Shown: positions 37,225 to 46,616, numbered from the stretch's first letter. The stretch: 64,000 nucleotides of DNA from Actinokineospora diospyrosa (GCF_024171925.1 NZ_JAMTCO010000007.1:372001-436000); one strand, 5' to 3'. The notes: generated by a model not told the origin, from the sequence alone. Made by a program: numbers and translations.

Positions 37225-38149
37225 CCTTCACGAAGGCGGTCAGCAAGGCGCTGGCCGTCTCCGGAGCCTCTTCGTGCGGGAAGTGCCCGACCTTTGGCAA
37301 CTCGTGCGTCTCGGTAGAGCCACCGATCCACGGCGTGGAAGCAGCGCGGGTACGGGGAAGGACGCAGGGGTCGTCAGCGCCGTAGAGCTGTAGGACAGGG
37401 GCCTCGATCTTGCGACCGAGCGCCTCAGTGAACCGGCGTCCGTCGCTGCGCACCTGAGAGCGCACCGCCCACCGCAGGTATTCGAGGGAACTGTGCGCGG
37501 TGCCGGGAACCAGCATCGCGGTCCGGTAGCGCCGTGCGGCTTCCGGGAGCTCGTTCCAGTACTTGCCCGACCAGGAACGCAGGCGGTCTTCGATCAGGGC
37601 GGCACCGTCGTTGGTGAGCCGTCGCTCCGGCACCATGGGCAGCTGAGCGGTGAACAGGTGCTTCACCGCTCGGGCCTGATTTCGTGGGGTCCTGCGCAAA
37701 GCGGTGCGGCGGATTTGTCCTCTTAGGGCAAGAGGGTGCGGGGCTGAGAAGGTCGCCAATGACTGCACAACGCGCGGGTGCAGTGCGGCGACAGTCCAGG
37801 CCAACAGGCCACCCCAGTCGTGCCCCACCAGATGCGCCTTGGGTTCACCGAGCGACTTCACCAGCCCGGCGACGTCACCCGCCAGTGTCCAGGCGTCGTA
37901 CCCGCGGGGAGGCTTGTCCGAGTCGCCGTAGCCGCGCAGGTCGACGGCGACCGCGCGGAACCCGGCGTCGCCCAGCGCGCTCAGCTGGTGGCGCCAAGAC
38001 CACCAGAAACCACCGAACCCGTGCAGCAGCAGCACGAGCGGGCCTTCGCCGGTCTCGGCCACGTGCAGCCGGATGCCGTTCGCGTAGACGTCGCGGTGCG
38101 CCCACGGGCCATCGATGCGGACGCTCGACGGGTCCGGGCGGGCGGGCAC
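37220..38149 (-). CDS. epoxide-hydrolase-like alpha/beta-hydrolase (EphE position)
   Basis: 309 aa. HGFGGFWWSW near residue 43 is the HGxP-like oxyanion segment, GHDWGG near residue 109 holds the Asp nucleophile of epoxide hydrolases/dehalogenases, and VGHFPHEEAP the catalytic His. Position next to marP equals Rv3670 (EphE). Whether it acts on epoxides is inferred from the Asp nucleophile. Confidence 0.87.
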   Translation of the reverse strand: MPARPDPSSVRIDGPWAHRDVYANGIRLHVAETGEGPLVLLLHGFGGFWWSWRHQLSALGDAGFRAVAVDLRGYGDSDKPPRGYDAWTLAGDVAGLVKSLGEPKAHLVGHDWGGLLAWTVAALHPRVVQSLATFSAPHPLALRGQIRRTALRRTPRNQARAVKHLFTAQLPMVPERRLTNDGAALIEDRLRSWSGKYWNELPEAARRYRTAMLVPGTAHSSLEYLRWAVRSQVRSDGRRFTEALGRKIEAPVLQLYGADDPCVLPRTRAASTPWIGGSTETHELPKVGHFPHEEAPETASALLTAFVKG

Positions 38150-38159
38150 GACGGGTCGC

Positions 38160-38663
38160 TCAGGGCTGGGGTTCGCCGCGGTGGGTCAACGCGGCAGCGG
38201 TGTCCTTCACCGTGGAGATCGTGCGCTCCGGCGCCCGCAGCGACTTGAGCTTGCGGAAGCCGAGGAACGCGAAGAGGACGGCGACCAGCAGCATCAGCAC
38301 GAACACGCCACCGAAGGCGATCGAGCGCAGCACACCGAGGTCGGCGATCAGTTCGGCGAGGGCGAAGAACAGGAAGAACGAGCTGTAGAGCAGCACGGTC
38401 AGCGCGATGATGAAGAAGACGCTGCCCTTGATCCCCTTCTTCACCTCCTTGGTGACCTCGGACTTGGCCAGCTCCACCTCGGCCCGCACCAGGGTCGACA
38501 GGTGGGTGGTGGCGTCCTTGACCAGGTGTCCGATGGACTGCTCGCCCGCCGCCGCGATGGCGCGGTCGTCAGCGAGGGGGATCGAGGGGACTTGCGGCAG
38601 CCCCGAACCGTCTGCTTTTCCGTGCGCGCTGGTCACCTGCGTCATCGTGCCATGCTCGGTCAT
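38160..38663 (-). CDS. phage-holin-family (DUF1469-type) membrane protein
   Basis: 167 aa. The N-terminal ~50 residues are polar, followed by an amphipathic helix SIGHLVKDATTHLSTLVRAEVELAKSEV and two transmembrane segments (about residues 80-102 and 113-135). This is the actinobacterial holin superfamily III layout found next to ephE in mycobacteria (Rv3669). Despite the family name, no lysis role is implied. ATG overlaps the nhaA stop by 4 nt, so it is translated after nhaA. An ATG six codons in is an alternative start. Confidence 0.83.
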   Translation of the reverse strand: MTEHGTMTQVTSAHGKADGSGLPQVPSIPLADDRAIAAAGEQSIGHLVKDATTHLSTLVRAEVELAKSEVTKEVKKGIKGSVFFIIALTVLLYSSFFLFFALAELIADLGVLRSIAFGGVFVLMLLVAVLFAFLGFRKLKSLRAPERTISTVKDTAAALTHRGEPQP

Positions 38664-39889
38664 CGGGGGCCGGGCGGGCGGTCCCCCGCCGCGTTTCGCC
38701 GGTGCGCCCGGCCACGTCGGATGAGCAGTCCCGCGGCCACGAGCGAGGCCACCATGGACGCGATCAGGACTCCCGCCTTGGCCAACTCGGCGTCCGGCCC
38801 GCTTAGCGACAACTCCGCGATGAGCAGGCTGACGGTGAACCCGACGCCACCCAGCACCGCCACCGCGGCCAGGTCGCGTTTGCCCAGGTCAGCGGGCAAA
38901 ACGGCCACCTTGAGGCGTACCGCGAGCAAGGCAGTTCCGGCGATCCCGACGAACTTGCCCACGACAAGACCGACGAAGACCGCCAAGACCAAGCGGTCAC
39001 CGGCGAGCTTGCCGAGCACCTCAGCCCCGATAGGCACACCAGCCGCGAACAGGGCAAAGACAGGCACGGCGACCGCAGCCGACCATGGCTGGAGGCGGTG
39101 CTCCAAGCGGAGCGCGGGCGCCTCTTTCTCGTAGGGGTCTTTCCGGACTCGGGTCAGCAAGGCCAGTGCCACCCCCGCGAGCGTCGCGTGGACGCCGGAG
39201 GAGTGCACTGCGACCCATACCGCGATCGCGAGCGGTACATAGATCCACGCGGAGGTGACCCGGCGGCGTTGGAGGTACCAGTACCCAACGAGCAGAAGCA
39301 CTGCCACGCCTGCCGCGACCAGGTTGAACGAACTGGTGAACAGGACGGCGATTAGCAAGATCGCACCCAGGTCGTCCACCACGGCGAGGCTGAGGAGGAA
39401 CACTCGAGCGCTGTTGGGCATACCTGAGCCAGTCAGCGCCAACACACCCAGCGCGAATGCGATGTCAGTTGCCACGGGTACCGCCCACACGGCGCTCGCG
39501 CGTGGATCCCCCCAAGCGATGGTCAGCGCTACGAGTGCAGGCACGACCATGCCGCCGATCGCCGCGATCACCGGCAAAAGAGCCGACTTGAAGTCGGACA
39601 GCTCGCCCAACACCAACTCGCGCTTGAGCTCCAAACCGGCGACGAAGAAGAAGATCGCCAGCAATCCATCCTTGGCCCACTCACCGACAGTCAGATCCAA
39701 GTGCAGAACGTGCGGACCGATCACTGCGTCCCGCACCCCGGTGTAGAAGCCGGACAGCGGGGAGTTCGCCAGCACAAGGGCAACTGCGGCAGCGGCTAGC
39801 AGCACCATCCCGCCGACGGTCTCGGTTCGCAGATAGCGGGCGAACTCGCTAAGCACGTTTGGGGCTGAAGGGCGGCGGCGGTGCGGCAA
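38660..39889 (-). CDS. nhaA: Na+/H+ antiporter NhaA
   Basis: 409 aa, about twelve transmembrane segments. Conserved family blocks: FFFVAGLELKRE, PVATDIAFALGVLAL, and SLAVVDDLGAI with the paired Asp residues that bind Na+/H+. Exports sodium in exchange for protons for pH and salt homeostasis. TTG start with AGGAGT 5 nt upstream. The C-terminus is basic (RRGRAHRRNAAGDRPPG). Operon with the holin-like gene. Confidence 0.93.
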   Translation of the reverse strand: MPHRRRPSAPNVLSEFARYLRTETVGGMVLLAAAAVALVLANSPLSGFYTGVRDAVIGPHVLHLDLTVGEWAKDGLLAIFFFVAGLELKRELVLGELSDFKSALLPVIAAIGGMVVPALVALTIAWGDPRASAVWAVPVATDIAFALGVLALTGSGMPNSARVFLLSLAVVDDLGAILLIAVLFTSSFNLVAAGVAVLLLVGYWYLQRRRVTSAWIYVPLAIAVWVAVHSSGVHATLAGVALALLTRVRKDPYEKEAPALRLEHRLQPWSAAVAVPVFALFAAGVPIGAEVLGKLAGDRLVLAVFVGLVVGKFVGIAGTALLAVRLKVAVLPADLGKRDLAAVAVLGGVGFTVSLLIAELSLSGPDAELAKAGVLIASMVASLVAAGLLIRRGRAHRRNAAGDRPPGPR

Positions 39890-39970
39890 GGGCTACTCCT
39901 AGGCATGGCTGATCTACCTTGCCGACCAGACTTCCCGGCGCACCTAGTGAGGAGCCTAACCCGCCGCGCG

Positions 39971-40699
39971 CTATCCCACCGTTACGCCGAACAGCACGCC
40001 GACGTAGTAGGTCGCGACCATCGCCAAGACGCCTACGACCACATTGCGCGTCACTGCTCGCCTGGCTTGGGCTCCGCCTAACCGGGCACTGACGTACCCG
40101 GTTAGAACCAGGCCGACGATCACCGCCGCCATGCAGACCCCAACGCGGGCGGTCACCGGCGGCAGCGCAATCGCCACGAGCGGGATAAGAGCGCCGACCG
40201 CGAACGACAGGAACGACGCCCAGGCCGCCTGCCACGGGTTGGTGAGGTTGTCCGGATCGATCTGCAGCTCGGCCTCGGCGTGCGCGTGCAGCGGGTCCTT
40301 CAAGGTCAGCTCGTGCGCGACTTGCTCGGCCAGCTCGGGGGACAGGCCCTTCTGCTGGTAGATGTCGGCCAACTCGCGCTCCTCGGCCTCCGGCATCTCC
40401 AGCAGCTCGCGCTCCTCTTTGCGCAGTGCCGCCAGCTCGGTGTCGCGCTGGGTGCTGACCGACACGTACTCGCCCCCGGCCATCGATAGCGCGCCCGCCA
40501 CCAGCCCGGCGACCCCGGCGGCCAGGATCGCGGTGCGGTCCGCGGTGGCCCCGGCGACACCCACCACGAGGCCCGCGGTCGAGATGATGCCGTCGTTGGC
40601 GCCGAGCACACCGGCGCGCAGCCAGTTCAGCCGTCCGGCCAGTCCGTTGTGGTGCGGCTCACCCTCGTGCGGGACCAAGGCGTCGCTGTCGGTGCTCAC
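39971..40699 (-). CDS. VIT-family (VIT1/CCC1-like) membrane transporter
   Basis: 242 aa. Five transmembrane helices with RLNWLRAGVLGANDGIISTAGLVVGVAGA at the start, the VIT1/CCC1 signature, and MAGGEYVSVSTQRDTE. A cytoplasmic helical insertion with many Glu (KEERELLEMPEAEERELADIY) matches the metal-binding domain of VIT1. Likely exports or sequesters Fe2+/Mn2+. GTG start. Divergent from the acyltransferase gene. Confidence 0.88.
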   Translation of the reverse strand: MSTDSDALVPHEGEPHHNGLAGRLNWLRAGVLGANDGIISTAGLVVGVAGATADRTAILAAGVAGLVAGALSMAGGEYVSVSTQRDTELAALRKEERELLEMPEAEERELADIYQQKGLSPELAEQVAHELTLKDPLHAHAEAELQIDPDNLTNPWQAAWASFLSFAVGALIPLVAIALPPVTARVGVCMAAVIVGLVLTGYVSARLGGAQARRAVTRNVVVGVLAMVATYYVGVLFGVTVG

Positions 40700-40768
40700 C
40701 CGGGCATTCTCCGCTCAACCCGGGTGGTTCCTCCAAGACCTGTCGGTCCGATGACCGAAGATTGTGGT

Positions 40769-41506
40769 GTGTCTGACTCGAGCAAACCCATGCCGACGTG
40801 GCGTGCCGTCGCCTTGATGTTCCGGGTACCCCGCCGCGGCAGGGGGTTCTGGTTCAGCCTGGCCATCGATCTGATCTGGCCGTTGCTCGCCGTGTTCACC
40901 CGGCTACGGTTCCGCGGCGCGGAGAAGCTGCCGAAGTCCGGTGGGGTCGTGCTCGCGTCGAACCACCTGTCCTTCGCTGACCCGGTGACCGTGACCGCGT
41001 ACTCCTTGGCCGCCGGTCGCATCCCGCGCTACCTGGCGAAGGCGAGCCTGTGGCGCGTCCCGATCCTGGGCAAAGTCCTTACCGGAGGCGGGCACATCCC
41101 CGTCGAGCGCAACACGGCTCAAGCGCGGCACGCCTACCTCGGCGCGGTTAAAGCGATCGAGGGCGGCGAGTGCGTGATGTTCTTCCCTGAGGCGGGGTTC
41201 TCCGACGACCAAGACCACTGGCCGTCACGGCGGGTCAAGAACGGCGTCGCTCGAGTGGCGCTGGAGACCGGTGCTCCGGTGATCCCTGTCGTGAACTGGG
41301 GGACGCACAGGCTCTTGCCCGCGACCGCCAAGTTCCCCAAGTTGTTCCCCCGCAAGACGATCGACATCGTCGCGGGAGACCCGGTAGACCTATCCGACCT
41401 GTCTGGCACTGACCGGGAGTCCATCGAAGAGGCGATGAAGCGCATCATGCACGCCATCACCGAACTCCTGGCCACCCTGCGCAACGAGGCGCCCCCCACC
41501 CGGTGA
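40769..41506 (+). CDS. 1-acyl-sn-glycerol-3-phosphate acyltransferase family (PlsC-like)
   Basis: 245 aa. The HX4D motif is ASNHLSFADP, followed by GGGHIPVERNT (substrate block) and FFPEAGFSDD (FPEG-like block III), in the PlsC order. Membrane-associated phospholipid synthesis enzyme by family. GTG 40769 is preferred because an AAGATT -10-like box lies 5 nt upstream; ATG 40751 would add six residues. Confidence 0.85.
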   Translation: MSDSSKPMPTWRAVALMFRVPRRGRGFWFSLAIDLIWPLLAVFTRLRFRGAEKLPKSGGVVLASNHLSFADPVTVTAYSLAAGRIPRYLAKASLWRVPILGKVLTGGGHIPVERNTAQARHAYLGAVKAIEGGECVMFFPEAGFSDDQDHWPSRRVKNGVARVALETGAPVIPVVNWGTHRLLPATAKFPKLFPRKTIDIVAGDPVDLSDLSGTDRESIEEAMKRIMHAITELLATLRNEAPPTR

Positions 41507-41524
41507 CCGGGTAAGAGGCGCCTC
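41486..41524. terminator. terminator-like hairpin between convergent acyltransferase and acs genes
   Basis: GAGGCGCC (41486-41493) pairs with GGCGCCTC (41517-41524); an inner ACCCGGT / ACCGGGT stem stacks on it. The left arm overlaps the last codons of the acyltransferase gene. Confidence 0.5.
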
Positions 41525-41540
41525 GAACGCTATAGAGCGG

Positions 41541-43517
41541 TCAGTCCTCGGAGGTGTTGGTCTTCAGCCCGCTGCTGATCAGGTCCATGACCGCCGAGTC
41601 CGCGAGCGTGGTGGTGTCGCCGATCGCCCGGTTCTCCGCCACGTCGCGCAGCAACCGGCGCATGATCTTGCCGCTGCGGGTCTTGGGCAGCTCGTTGACG
41701 ATCAGGATCTGCCTCGGCTTGGCGATCGGGCCGATCTCGCTCGCCACGTGGTCGCGCAGGGTCTTCACCGTGTCGTCGGCCGCCTTCGCCGAGCCGCGCA
41801 GGATGACGAACGCGACGATGCCCTGACCGGTGGTCGGGTCGCTCGCGCCGACCACCGCGGCCTCGGCCACCGTCGGGTGCGACACCAGCGCCGACTCGAC
41901 CTCGGTGGTGGAGATGCGGTGCCCGGAGACGTTCATCACGTCGTCCACCCGGCCCAGCAGCCAGATGTCGCCGTCCGCGTCGTACTTCGCGCCGTCACCG
42001 GCGAAGTAGAAGCCCAGGTCGGCGAAGCGCGACCAGTAGGTGTCGCGGTAGCGGTCGTTGTCGCCCCAGATGCCGCGCAGCATCGACGGCCACGGCTCGT
42101 CGAGCACCAGGTAGCCCCCGCCGCCGTGCGCGACCTCGTTGCCCTGGTCGTCGACGACCTTCGCCGAGATGCCCGGCAGCGGCTTCTGCGCCGAACCCGG
42201 CTTCGTGTGCGTCACCCCGGGCAGCGGGCTGATCATGATCGCGCCGGTCTCGGTCTGCCACCAGGTGTCCACGATCGGGGTCCGGTTGGCGCCGACGTTC
42301 TCCCGGTACCAGATCCACGCCTCGGGGTTGATCGGCTCTCCTACGCTACCGAGCACGCGCAGGCTCGACAGGTCGTAGCGCGCCGGGATGTCCGCGCCCC
42401 ACTTCATGAACGTCCGGATGAGCGTCGGCGCCGTGTAGTAAATCGACACCTTGTGCTCTTGGATGATCTCCCAGTGTCGACCTTCGTGCGGGGTGTTGGG
42501 CGTTCCCTCGTAGACCACCTGGGTCACACCGTTGGACAGCGGCCCGTAGACGATGTAGGAGTGCCCGGTGATCCAGCCGATGTCGGCCGTGCACCAGTAG
42601 ACGTCGGTCTCCGGCTTGAGGTCGAAGACGGCGTGGTGGGTGTAAGAGGCCTGGGTGAGGTAACCGCCCGAGGTGTGCAGGATTCCCTTGGGGTTACCGG
42701 TGGTCCCGCTCGTGTAGAGGATGAACAGCGGGTGCTCGGCGTCGAAGGCCTCCGCCGCGTGCGTCTCCGCCTGGCGATCCACCAGGTCGTGCCACCACAC
42801 GTCGCGGCCCTCGGTCCAGTTGACGTCACCGCCGGTGCGCCGGACCACGAGCACGTGCTCGATGGACGGGGTGTGCGCGGTGGCCTCGTCGGTGTTGTCC
42901 TTCATCGGGGCCGGGGCGCCGCGCCGGTACTGCCCGTCGGAGGTGATCAGCAGCCGGGCCTGGGCGTCGTCGATGCGCGAGCGCAGCGCCGTGGAGGAGA
43001 ACCCGCCGAACACAACGCTGTGCACCAGGCCGAGCCGGGCGCAGGCGAGCATCGAGTAGATCGCCTCGGGGACCATCGGCATCTGGATGGCGACCCGGTC
43101 ACCGGCCCGCAGGCCCAGCTCGCTGAGCGCGTTCGCGGTCTTGCTGACCTCGCGCAGCAGGTCGGCGTAGGTGATCGTCCGGCTGTCGCCGGGCTCGCCG
43201 ACCCAGTGGATCGCGACCCGGTCACCCAGACCGGCCTCGACGTGACGATCGACACAGTTGGCTGCCACGTTGAGCTTGCCGCCGACGAACCACTTGGCGA
43301 ACGGCGCGTCGTCCCAGTCGAGCACCCGCTCCCAGCGGGTGTCCCAGGTCAGCCGCTCGGCCTGCTCGGCCCAGAACGCCTCCCGGTCGGCGCTGCCCTG
43401 CTCGTAGGCAGCCGCCCCGACGTTGGCCGCCGCGCTGAACCCGTCGCTCGGGGCGAACACCCGGCTCTCCGTCGACAGGTTGTCCAGCGTCGGTGTCTGA
43501 CCGGACTGCTCGGTCAT
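41541..43517 (-). CDS. acsA: acetyl-CoA synthetase
   Basis: Activates acetate to acetyl-CoA via acetyl-AMP. 658 aa, full length for AMP-forming Acs. YTSGTTGNPKG is the nucleotide-binding P-loop, TWWQTETGAIMISPLPG the acyl-adenylate site, and PKTRSGKIMRRLLRD the C-terminal catalytic Lys motif that is usually the target of regulatory acetylation. ATG preceded by GAGGAGGT. Position equals Rv3667. A DasR-like sequence lies about 110 nt upstream. Confidence 0.97.
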   Translation of the reverse strand: MTEQSGQTPTLDNLSTESRVFAPSDGFSAAANVGAAAYEQGSADREAFWAEQAERLTWDTRWERVLDWDDAPFAKWFVGGKLNVAANCVDRHVEAGLGDRVAIHWVGEPGDSRTITYADLLREVSKTANALSELGLRAGDRVAIQMPMVPEAIYSMLACARLGLVHSVVFGGFSSTALRSRIDDAQARLLITSDGQYRRGAPAPMKDNTDEATAHTPSIEHVLVVRRTGGDVNWTEGRDVWWHDLVDRQAETHAAEAFDAEHPLFILYTSGTTGNPKGILHTSGGYLTQASYTHHAVFDLKPETDVYWCTADIGWITGHSYIVYGPLSNGVTQVVYEGTPNTPHEGRHWEIIQEHKVSIYYTAPTLIRTFMKWGADIPARYDLSSLRVLGSVGEPINPEAWIWYRENVGANRTPIVDTWWQTETGAIMISPLPGVTHTKPGSAQKPLPGISAKVVDDQGNEVAHGGGGYLVLDEPWPSMLRGIWGDNDRYRDTYWSRFADLGFYFAGDGAKYDADGDIWLLGRVDDVMNVSGHRISTTEVESALVSHPTVAEAAVVGASDPTTGQGIVAFVILRGSAKAADDTVKTLRDHVASEIGPIAKPRQILIVNELPKTRSGKIMRRLLRDVAENRAIGDTTTLADSAVMDLISSGLKTNTSED

Positions 43518-43618
43518 GGACCTGACCTCCTCGGTGAATATCCGGTTCTCCCGGCGGGCGCGGCGGTTGTCGAGAGGAATCTAGTGCTCCGCGCGCCCGC
43601 CCGACAGTCCGACACCGC

Positions 43619-43634
43619 ATAGGTATAGACCAGT
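43619..43634. promoter_or_regulatory. DasR-site-like sequence upstream of acsA
   Basis: On the minus strand ACTGGTCTATACCTAT matches the DasR-responsive element ACTGGTCTAGACCACT at 13 of 16 positions, about 100 nt before the acsA start. A functional site is inference; no dasR is in the window. Confidence 0.35.
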
Positions 43635-43800
43635 AACGCCCTCTTCCGAGTTCGTCCGATCGGTGGGTATCTGCTCCGTTCGGCTGTCCTCTTCCGATTC
43701 TGCGGAAAGTAGCCTGGTGGGGACGTACCGTGGTCGGCGGTGATCCGGACAGGAGATGGCCGAGCAGGCGCGAGAGAGTCGGATGTCGGGTGGGGGGACG

Positions 43801-44988
43801 ATGGGTGGGCGCTCACCGCTGGCGGGACCGGAGTTCCGGGCCCTGTGGGTCGCCGAGGCGCAGTCGGTCGCCGGTGACCAGCTCGCCAGGGTCGCCATCT
43901 CGGTCTTGGTCTACCAGCGCACCTCGTCCGCCGCGCTCACCGCGCTGACCTACGCGCTCACGTTCCTGCCCGACATCGTCGCCGGGCCGCTGCTGTCCGG
44001 TCTCGCCGACCGCTTCCCGCGCCGCGAGGTGATGGCCGCCGCCGCGCTCAGCCAGGCGCTGTTCGTCGCCGTGATGGCCATCCCGGGCGCCCCAATCTGG
44101 CTCGTCGCCGCGTGCGTCGCGCTGGAGGCGGCCGCGCAGGCGCCGTTCAAGGCGGCGCAGACCGCACACGCGCGGGTACTGCTCGGCAACGAGCACTTGG
44201 CCGCCGGGCAGGCGCGGTTGACGACGCTGCGCGAGGTGGGCCAGCTCGCCGGGCTCGCGGGCGCCGCGGCCGTCGTCGGGCTGCTGGGGACCACACCCGC
44301 GCTCATCATCGACGCGGCCACGTTCGTCGCGTCGGCCGCGCTGTTGCGGTTCGGGCTGCGGCCCCGGCCCGCCGCCAGGACCGCCGCCGTCGCCGGGGAC
44401 GGTGTACTTCAACCGGATCGCCGTAGGCGCGCGGTGGTAGCCCTATCGCTGTTCGCCGCGCTGACTGTGTTGCCACACGGGTTGGTAGTACCTCTGGTGC
44501 ACGAACTCGGCGCGCCCATTTGGACTGTGGGGTTGCTGCTCGCAGCGGATCCGCTTGGCCTCGTCGTCGGTGCTTACGTCTTCTGCCGGGCTGGCAGACC
44601 GCGGGACGCGCAACACGCGCTGATCGCCCCGCTGGCACTGGTCTGCCTGGGTGCGCTGGTCTTCTTCGCCGCTCGCCCGCACCCGGTGCTCGCGGCGTTG
44701 CTGTTGGGGATCTCCGGACTCGGCGCCGCTTACCAGATCCTCGCCAAGTCGGCCTATGTCGAAATGCTCCCGGACGCGGTCACCGGGCGCGCCACCGGCC
44801 TGGTCCGAACCGGCCTGCGTGCAGGGCAGGGCCTGTCGGTGCTGGTCGGTGGCCTACTCGCCGAAGCTCTCGGTTCCGCTTCGCTGACCATCGCGCTGGC
44901 CGGTGTGGTCGGGACCATAGGCTGCGCGATAGCGGGCTTCGTCTGGCACCAGGGGAGGTCCGCGGTACCGAGGGAGGCGGTGGCATGA
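43801..44988 (+). CDS. MFS transporter
   Basis: About 395 aa with twelve hydrophobic segments. GPEFRALWVAEAQSVAGDQLARVAISVLVYQRT opens a fold like EntS/macrolide-efflux type MFS proteins, and SGLADRFPRREVMAAA is the loop 2-3 motif. Three start codons are possible in frame (43756, 43783, 43801); 43801 is chosen because a G-rich Shine-Dalgarno precedes it and the fold begins directly after. Divergent from acsA. Confidence 0.82.
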   Translation: MGGRSPLAGPEFRALWVAEAQSVAGDQLARVAISVLVYQRTSSAALTALTYALTFLPDIVAGPLLSGLADRFPRREVMAAAALSQALFVAVMAIPGAPIWLVAACVALEAAAQAPFKAAQTAHARVLLGNEHLAAGQARLTTLREVGQLAGLAGAAAVVGLLGTTPALIIDAATFVASAALLRFGLRPRPAARTAAVAGDGVLQPDRRRRAVVALSLFAALTVLPHGLVVPLVHELGAPIWTVGLLLAADPLGLVVGAYVFCRAGRPRDAQHALIAPLALVCLGALVFFAARPHPVLAALLLGISGLGAAYQILAKSAYVEMLPDAVTGRATGLVRTGLRAGQGLSVLVGGLLAEALGSASLTIALAGVVGTIGCAIAGFVWHQGRSAVPREAVA

Positions 44989-44992
44989 CCCA

Positions 44993-45010
44993 GGATCAGT
45001 ACTCGCGGTT
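44993..45010 (+). repeat. 18-bp direct repeat, copy 1
   Basis: GGATCAGTACTCGCGGTT, identical to 45091-45108; both copies encode DQYSR in their own frame. Confidence 0.85.
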
Positions 45011-45090
45011 GCGCATCGCGGCTTCCTCCTCGACGGATAGGGCTGCTGGATCGACTTGGACTCAGGTGGGGGCCTCGCCCCGCACCGCCG

Positions 45091-45108
45091 GGATCAGTAC
45101 TCGCGGTT
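45091..45108 (+). repeat. 18-bp direct repeat, copy 2
   Basis: GGATCAGTACTCGCGGTT, identical to 44993-45010, in the gap before the diguanylate cyclase gene. Confidence 0.85.
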
Positions 45109-45205
45109 CCGCACGGTTATACCTCCCTCTCGGGTCCGGGGGGACCGAACGTACCCCGCCCGCCGCGGGTCACGTTAAGTGTCCCGTCTGTCGCAAAGGG
45201 GGACA

Positions 45206-46597
45206 ATGCCCAGTCTGACAAGTCCCCGGGGCTCCCGCTTGTCCGGCATCCCCCTACCGCGCCGGATAAGGGGCCTCGACCTCCTGGCCCACACGACCAC
45301 CTCCGGTTTCGCGTGGATCGTGGCGACCGAGGTGGCGATCTTCGCATGGGCGGTGGTCGGCGCGGTGTCGGCCGGATGGCCGGATTCCCTTTCGCTGCGG
45401 CTGTTCGCGCTGCTCACGGCGTTCGCGATACTGCACATGGAGGCAACCCGACCGGCGGAAGAACGACGCAGGGCCGCGCATCTGGCCGGTGAGCACATCG
45501 ACCACACGGGGGTATGGACGGCGGCGGGTGCCCTGGTACTGCCGATCCCGCTCGTCGTGGTGCTCGTCCTGGTCATCCGGGTGCGCCGGTATTTCATCGC
45601 CCGGAAACCGCCCGGACGCTACGTGTTCACCACTTTCGCCATCACCTCGTCCGCTTTGGCCGCCCAGGCGCTGGCCACCGCGACCCCGTTGCACAACTGG
45701 GTGCGCGGCGCGTCGGTCGAGCCGAACCAGGTCCTGCTGGCCACGATCACGGTGGCGGCCGCGTTCGGCGTGTACTACCTCTCGCAGACCGTGGTGATCG
45801 GCATCGCGCGTGGACTGCGCGGCGACTGGTCGTGGGTGTCGATCCTGGGCAACCGCAAGGAGAACGCGGACCTGGCGATCACGCTGTGCCTCGGCTTGAT
45901 CGCGGCCTGGGGCGCCGGTGTCGCTTATGGCCTGCTGCTTGCGGCTTTATCGGTCGTTGTCGTCGGCTATACGCGGCACACGCAGCGCATTGAGCAGTTG
46001 GAAGTGGAACGCGACCGGCTGGAGGTGGACGCGCTGCACGACCCGTTGACGGGCTTGGCGAACCAGCGCGGTTTCAACCCGGCCGCCACCCTCGCGCTTG
46101 TGGCCGACCAGGCCCGCCGCCGCCCGACCGCGGTGATGATGTTCGACCTGGATCGGTTCAAACAGGTCAACTCCCGGTTAGGCCATTTAGGCGCGAACGA
46201 GGTTCTTAAGGCGCTCGCGGGGGTCTTACGCACCAGCGTCCGCCGCGACGACCTCGTGTGCCGCTGGGGCGGCGAAGAGTTCTCGGTACTCCTACCTAGT
46301 ACTTCCCGAGCGGACGCGTGGGCGATCGCGGAGCGCATAAGAGGTGCGGTCGAGGCGATGACGGTGGAGCTGACGAAAGCGGCTGGCGGGCGTACCGAAC
46401 TGGTTGGTGACTTCACCATCTCCGGCGGTATCGCGTTATCGCCCGAGCACGGGACCGATTTAGCAACCTTGCAGGAGTACGCCGACCAAGCCCTGGCGAA
46501 GGCGAAGGACGGCGGTCGCAACCAGATCCGGGTCACGCCGTCGGTACCGCTACCTGGTCCCCGAACGAACCGCGAGCGGACCCTGGACCCGAGCTAG
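45206..46597 (+). CDS. membrane-bound GGDEF diguanylate cyclase
   Basis: 463 aa. The N-terminal ~250 residues hold about six transmembrane segments, followed by a short coiled coil (RHTQRIEQLEVERDRLEVD) and a GGDEF domain. The active-site signature is GGEEF (355-359), and DLDRFKQVNSRLGHLGAN precedes it. RRDD five residues before GGEEF is an intact RxxD inhibitory site, so product feedback is expected. There is no EAL domain. Makes c-di-GMP from GTP in response to an unknown membrane signal. ATG 45206 with AAGGGGGAC just upstream. Confidence 0.93.
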   Translation: MPSLTSPRGSRLSGIPLPRRIRGLDLLAHTTTSGFAWIVATEVAIFAWAVVGAVSAGWPDSLSLRLFALLTAFAILHMEATRPAEERRRAAHLAGEHIDHTGVWTAAGALVLPIPLVVVLVLVIRVRRYFIARKPPGRYVFTTFAITSSALAAQALATATPLHNWVRGASVEPNQVLLATITVAAAFGVYYLSQTVVIGIARGLRGDWSWVSILGNRKENADLAITLCLGLIAAWGAGVAYGLLLAALSVVVVGYTRHTQRIEQLEVERDRLEVDALHDPLTGLANQRGFNPAATLALVADQARRRPTAVMMFDLDRFKQVNSRLGHLGANEVLKALAGVLRTSVRRDDLVCRWGGEEFSVLLPSTSRADAWAIAERIRGAVEAMTVELTKAAGGRTELVGDFTISGGIALSPEHGTDLATLQEYADQALAKAKDGGRNQIRVTPSVPLPGPRTNRERTLDPS

Positions 46598-46616
46598 CGG
46601 TCCGCGAACCCGCCGG

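Larger units (their letters stand above)
44985..45218 (+). other. dubious 77-codon frame with an internal duplication
   Basis: Frame starting MTQDQYSRLRIAASSS overlaps the MFS stop by 4 nt (ATGA) and runs into the diguanylate cyclase start. It ends in CPVCRKGGQCPV. Composition is unlike a normal protein, and the first codons are repeated 98 bp later in another frame. It could be a degraded small gene or no gene. Confidence 0.25.

Noticed and set aside
41748-43622. 624-codon plus-strand frame opposite acsA
   Set aside because: Composition and position are those of an antisense shadow; acetyl-CoA synthetase motifs on the minus strand are complete.
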